A stretch of 64,000 bases of DNA from Thunnus maccoyii (taxonomy: Eukaryota > Chordata > Actinopteri > Scombriformes > Scombridae): positions 8,485,001-8,549,000 of the forward strand of contig NC_056550.1 in NCBI RefSeq assembly GCF_910596095.1. Direction: 5' to 3'. A program made the translations under genes and the position numbers. Each line of letters begins with the position of its first letter. Within the stretch, counting starts at the first letter, position 1. This document shows, piece after piece, positions 62,101-64,000 of this stretch. The notes beneath the pieces are model-generated. The model did no database searches. It was not told the origin of the DNA and was given only the letters and a program-made list of their open reading frames with translations.

Positions 62101-63931
62101 CTATGGATATACCTTAATTTCCCTCTACCACCACCATCAGCTGCATTGTGTTTATTGTTTATTAGCAATTGTTAGCATGATAACAAGTTAAATTAAGATG
62201 GTGAACATGGTAAATATATACAGTATACCTGCTAAACATCAGCATATTTGCATTGCCACTGTGAGACTGTTGCCATACTAGTCTACTCTCTGTTTTTGCA
62301 CGTGTGATTGCACGTGTAATTTATGAACTATTAACTAAACAGAGGGGATTTAGTGTTAAGTTACTCATCAAGCTCTTTCTGGTTGTGTCCTTAAAATGAT
62401 CCTCGTGTTGCAGAACCCTGTTTTTCTCACCTTTTTGCAAATAGCATGTATTTTGTGTGCTAGTTTCACAAAATTTCTGGCGAACAGCAGAATAAAATTT
62501 GACTGAAATGACTCCATGCTCTTTCTTCAGATCCTGGCAGCACTGCCGTACGACTGGTCTGGAGGCCGCCTGCTCTTCTTCTCCTGCCTGAGGGTGGTCT
62601 TCATCCCTCTGTTTGTCATGTGTGTGTACCCGGCCAGTGCGCCAACCCTGTCCCATCCAGCCTGGCCTTGTCTTTTCTCCCTCCTCATGGGAGTCACCAA
62701 CGGCTATTTTGGTTCTGTGCCGATGATACAGGCTGCTGGAAAAGTGCCACCTGAACAGAGGGAGCTGGCAGGTGAGAGAGAGTGTTCAGTCATAAGTGTT
62801 TGTAGTGTTATATAGAGGTAGATGGTGAAACAGGTCTGAAAATAGAGTCAAACTCTAAATGCGGTTTTCTGTTTCTCGACTGGGTAAAGTAACTTCTTGT
62901 AGTCACTTTCCCAGAGGAAGTTAGTGTGCCTCTAGACTCACGTGTCAATCTCTAAACACATCGCTCAGCTAGAGACTGAGGACAATCTCCAAGCTTTCAT
63001 TGTTAAAACTGAATGGAAACAATTAGAGAGTTTTTAAAAAATCCTGCATTACAGAACCACTCCAAAGTCTTTAGGACGGCCCTTCATATTGGGGCAGACA
63101 GCAGACAGCATGCAGAAGAGAATGGGGGGAGAGCATCATTTCCATTAAGGCGTGTCCTTGACAAAATGTAAGGGGTGTAGATTTGTTAGCAGCTGTTCTC
63201 ACTGCCGGTCGAGCAACTACCTTGCATTTTGAAATCCCCAGACGATGGGTAGGCGGGGAGATCTCTGATTGTCTGGTATTGCCAGACTAGTGTGCCTCTG
63301 GCACATAACTGCCTGTAAAATCACAAATTGTTGTTTTTACACTTCAGTTTTTGTACAGATTAAACAAACGAGGTATAAGGTGTTACTACTAGTGAAAAGG
63401 TGCTGGTAGGTGGATTCTGTCACCTTTTGACTGAGCCAAGCTAGCTGTTTCCTCCTGCTTCTTGTATACTAAGTAGTTAACGGGGGAGGACTGGTTTCCA
63501 GTAGTATGCACCTTACTACTGGAATGAACTAAAAAATAATACTCATATTAATTCCTCTGAGAGTCTTTTAAGTTCAACTCACGGATATTTTTAATAATAC
63601 TTGTAAAAGAGATCTTGATCTTAATGAGACTTTCTGAATAAATGAAGCTTAACAAATTAATTGAATTAGTAAAATATTTACTTACTGTCCTTTACTTACT
63701 TACAGTAAGTTTACCTTTTATTTAAATATACAGTTCGTTCTGGACAGACTGTAGTTTTCATTCTCTGCTGTCTCTGTCTCTCCAGGGAACACTATGACAG
63801 TCTCCTATATGACAGGCTTGATGGTGGGCTCTGCTGTGGCTTACGCAGCTTACAGCTTCACCGCTCCAGGATCAGGAACACGCTTCGCCACACTCAACAT
63901 ACACACACCTGCCAATGCTACAGGGTATTGA
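48164..63931 (+). CDS. slc29a4: Plasma membrane monoamine transporter PMAT/ENT4, complete, 11 coding exons
   Basis: Exons are 48164-48398, 53578-53709, 53875-53988, 54828-54956, 56286-56360, 56475-56743, 59599-59719, 59922-60109, 62531-62771 and 63786-63931; the leader exon begins at 47988. They sum to 1650 nt, 549 residues (human: 530). It is an equilibrative transporter-family protein that carries monoamines and other organic cations across the plasma membrane. Visible blocks are YFAMLLAGVGFLLPYNSFIT (TM1), SIVFDMSLTYILVALL, GCTVQQSSFYGYMGMLPKRY, GVMTGESTAGVIISLSR, HLLVRRSRFVRYY (then the central cytosolic loop) and ELAGNTMTVSYMTGL. Glu228 in TGES aligns with human Glu206, the cation-selectivity residue, at a constant offset of 22. 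That offset comes from an arginine-rich N-terminal insert. The start ATG follows an in-frame TAA at 48065 and begins MGSVG as in the family. All phases agree. Confidence 0.96.
48640..48812. mobile_element. hAT-like MITE, right-half fragment
   Basis: Contains ACAGAATATCTTTGGGTTTT, GCAAAACAAGATATTTGA and CAGATTAACCGATAAGGAAG, ending TTTCCAGCCCTG. The left half is missing. In the first coding intron of slc29a4. Confidence 0.5.
50270..50900 (-). pseudogene. Crypton-type tyrosine recombinase remnant (DUF3504-like), frameshifted
   Basis: Antisense to slc29a4 in its large intron. From 50900 leftward one frame gives YEWSSEEDEGKERSLNTS and NEANAVRQTTWTLNYFEQ. Near 50700 the frame shifts and continues IDIQSVKKTELNTVLRQFYG, GELCSISSYLGLWADLNHI, SWNLMQDPEFISVNNVFKG and KDKTTHHPPISPED. 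These blocks match the KIAA1958/DUF3504-type domains derived from Crypton tyrosine recombinases. The C-terminal part is rearranged (LWTLGQRGESRS), possibly the remains of the arginine-bearing GRRGRE motif. The frameshift and missing catalytic C-terminus make it a dead copy. It is not part of the host gene. Confidence 0.65.
51440..51980. repeat. Array of AGGGCA(C/T) motifs with 33-bp tandem units
   Basis: AGGGCA-type words recur about ten times in 540 bp (for example 51443, 51528, 51546, 51663, 51728, 51783, 51867 and near 51898). The right end has true tandem units of 33 bp starting at 51857, 51890 and 51923, each like GCACCTTAGAGGGCATTTTA. Their length keeps a frame open, but I see no coding signal. 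Confidence 0.6.
52678..52973. mobile_element. hAT-like MITE, 296 bp, with 8-bp target duplication
   Basis: Starts TAGGGCAGCAAC, ends GTTGCAGCTCTA. Flanked by GCACGTAT (52670-52677) and GCACATAT (52974-52981), 7 of 8 identical. In slc29a4's large intron. Confidence 0.75.
54982..55042. repeat. (TATC)n microsatellite
   Basis: About 15 TATC units beginning 25 bases after a slc29a4 exon end. Its absence of stops extends a spurious open frame through the exon. Confidence 0.97.
55199..55730 (+). repeat. Relative of the TTAA-flanked MITE at 34045, with internal duplication
   Basis: Starts after TTAA (55195-55198) with AGCTGCACTAATTAAA. It carries two copies of the GAGCTAAAAGGAGAGT..ATATTGGACT block (about 55518 and 55672). 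No clean right TTAA end was found. Confidence 0.5.
56800..57345 (+). repeat. Dispersed repeat with TTAGCATGCTAACA palindromes
   Basis: Contains CTATGGATAGCAATGATG, TGTAGCGCCACCATGAGG, GTTAGCATGCTAACACACTG and CAGCATGTTAGCATTGTCAT. Shared with 61808-62275 and the split copy at 37497-38400. In a slc29a4 intron. Confidence 0.6.
58961..59170. repeat. Compound GT/GA microsatellites
   Basis: (GT)n then (GA)n at 58961-59009 and a second (GT)n at about 59125-59170, both in the long slc29a4 intron 56744-59598. Another GT run lies at about 58770-58800. Confidence 0.95.
60395..60690 (+). repeat. Relative of the TTAA-flanked MITE at 34045
   Basis: Contains GGCAGCTGTTTTCATC, ACTAGCTGGTGAATATAGTG, GAGACAGATATTTCCCTCTG and ACAGAGTTAAAAGGAGAGTA in the same order as the reverse complement of 34045-34413. 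In a slc29a4 intron. Confidence 0.6.
61808..62275 (+). repeat. Dispersed repeat, most complete copy of the 56800 family
   Basis: Contains CTAGCAGCATGGCTTTATGG, ATCTCAACAACTGTTGAATG, ATTGCCATGAAAATTTACAC, TAGCGCCAACATGAGG and GTTAGCATGATAACAAG. In the slc29a4 intron 60110-62530. Confidence 0.6.
63286..63480 (-). repeat. GCTAAGCTAA-family repeat copy in the last slc29a4 intron
   Basis: Contains AAATCACAAATTGTTGTTTT, TTTGTACAGATTAAACAAAC and GGTGCTGGTAGGTGGATT, parallel to the copy at 19460-19655. Confidence 0.55.
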
Positions 63932-64000
63932 ATGTCCACATATAATAAAACACACACACATACATAAACACTCATACATGTACATACATGCAGCCATTTA

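Noticed and set aside
63921-63931. ACAG|GTATTG as a donor continuing slc29a4 past 63925
   Set aside because: The in-frame TGA at 63929-63931 gives a C-terminus of nearly human length, and the exon sum is exactly divisible by three.

Overview
The window is nuclear DNA of a teleost fish, probably percomorph-like. Its genes have many short exons with GT-AG introns, the proteins are close to vertebrate orthologues, and the introns and intergenic DNA are full of CA/GT microsatellites, short palindromic DNA transposons and decayed LINE and Tc1 copies typical of fish. I see no bacterial or viral locus, no CRISPR array and no novel multi-gene system. The unusual material is mostly in the repeats and a few promoter features.

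Layout. 1211-1670 (+): one terminal coding exon, probably smcr8. 5493-8191 (-): bud31, four exons, 144 aa, complete. 8192-8848: short divergent promoter with two perfect CRE palindromes. 8849-12303 (+): pdap1, six coding exons, 177 aa. 13920-20150 (+): shmt1, a non-coding first exon plus twelve coding exons, 482 aa. 21640-22400: decayed LINE fragments. 23254-27137 (+): cpsf4, eight coding exons, 266 aa. 28356-30991 (-): atp5mf, four exons, 89 aa, convergent with cpsf4. 31100-45800: about 15 kb with no gene I can support, rich in repeats. 45800-63931 (+): slc29a4 (PMAT/ENT4), with 5' non-coding sequence, eleven coding exons and 549 aa, complete to its stop.

The genes do not form a pathway. They cover lysosome/autophagy signalling (smcr8), splicing (bud31), a phosphoprotein (pdap1), one-carbon metabolism (shmt1), mRNA 3'-end formation (cpsf4), mitochondrial ATP synthase (atp5mf) and monoamine/cation transport (slc29a4). 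Their order mixes neighbours from human 7q22 (PDAP1, BUD31, ATP5MF, CPSF4), 17p11.2 (SMCR8, SHMT1) and 7p22 (SLC29A4).

Repeats. A hAT-like MITE family with 8-bp target duplications occurs in about nine copies. TTAA-flanked (piggyBac-like) MITEs occur at 14.9 kb and as an abutting pair at 33.7-34.4 kb. A 491-bp deleted Tc1-like element lies at 37.7 kb, nested in another repeat. A Tc1 fossil lies in a bud31 intron and a Crypton-type recombinase remnant lies antisense in a slc29a4 intron. Exon boundaries were placed by hand from reading frame, GT-AG signals and phase. In each complete gene the exon lengths sum to an open frame of the expected family length.
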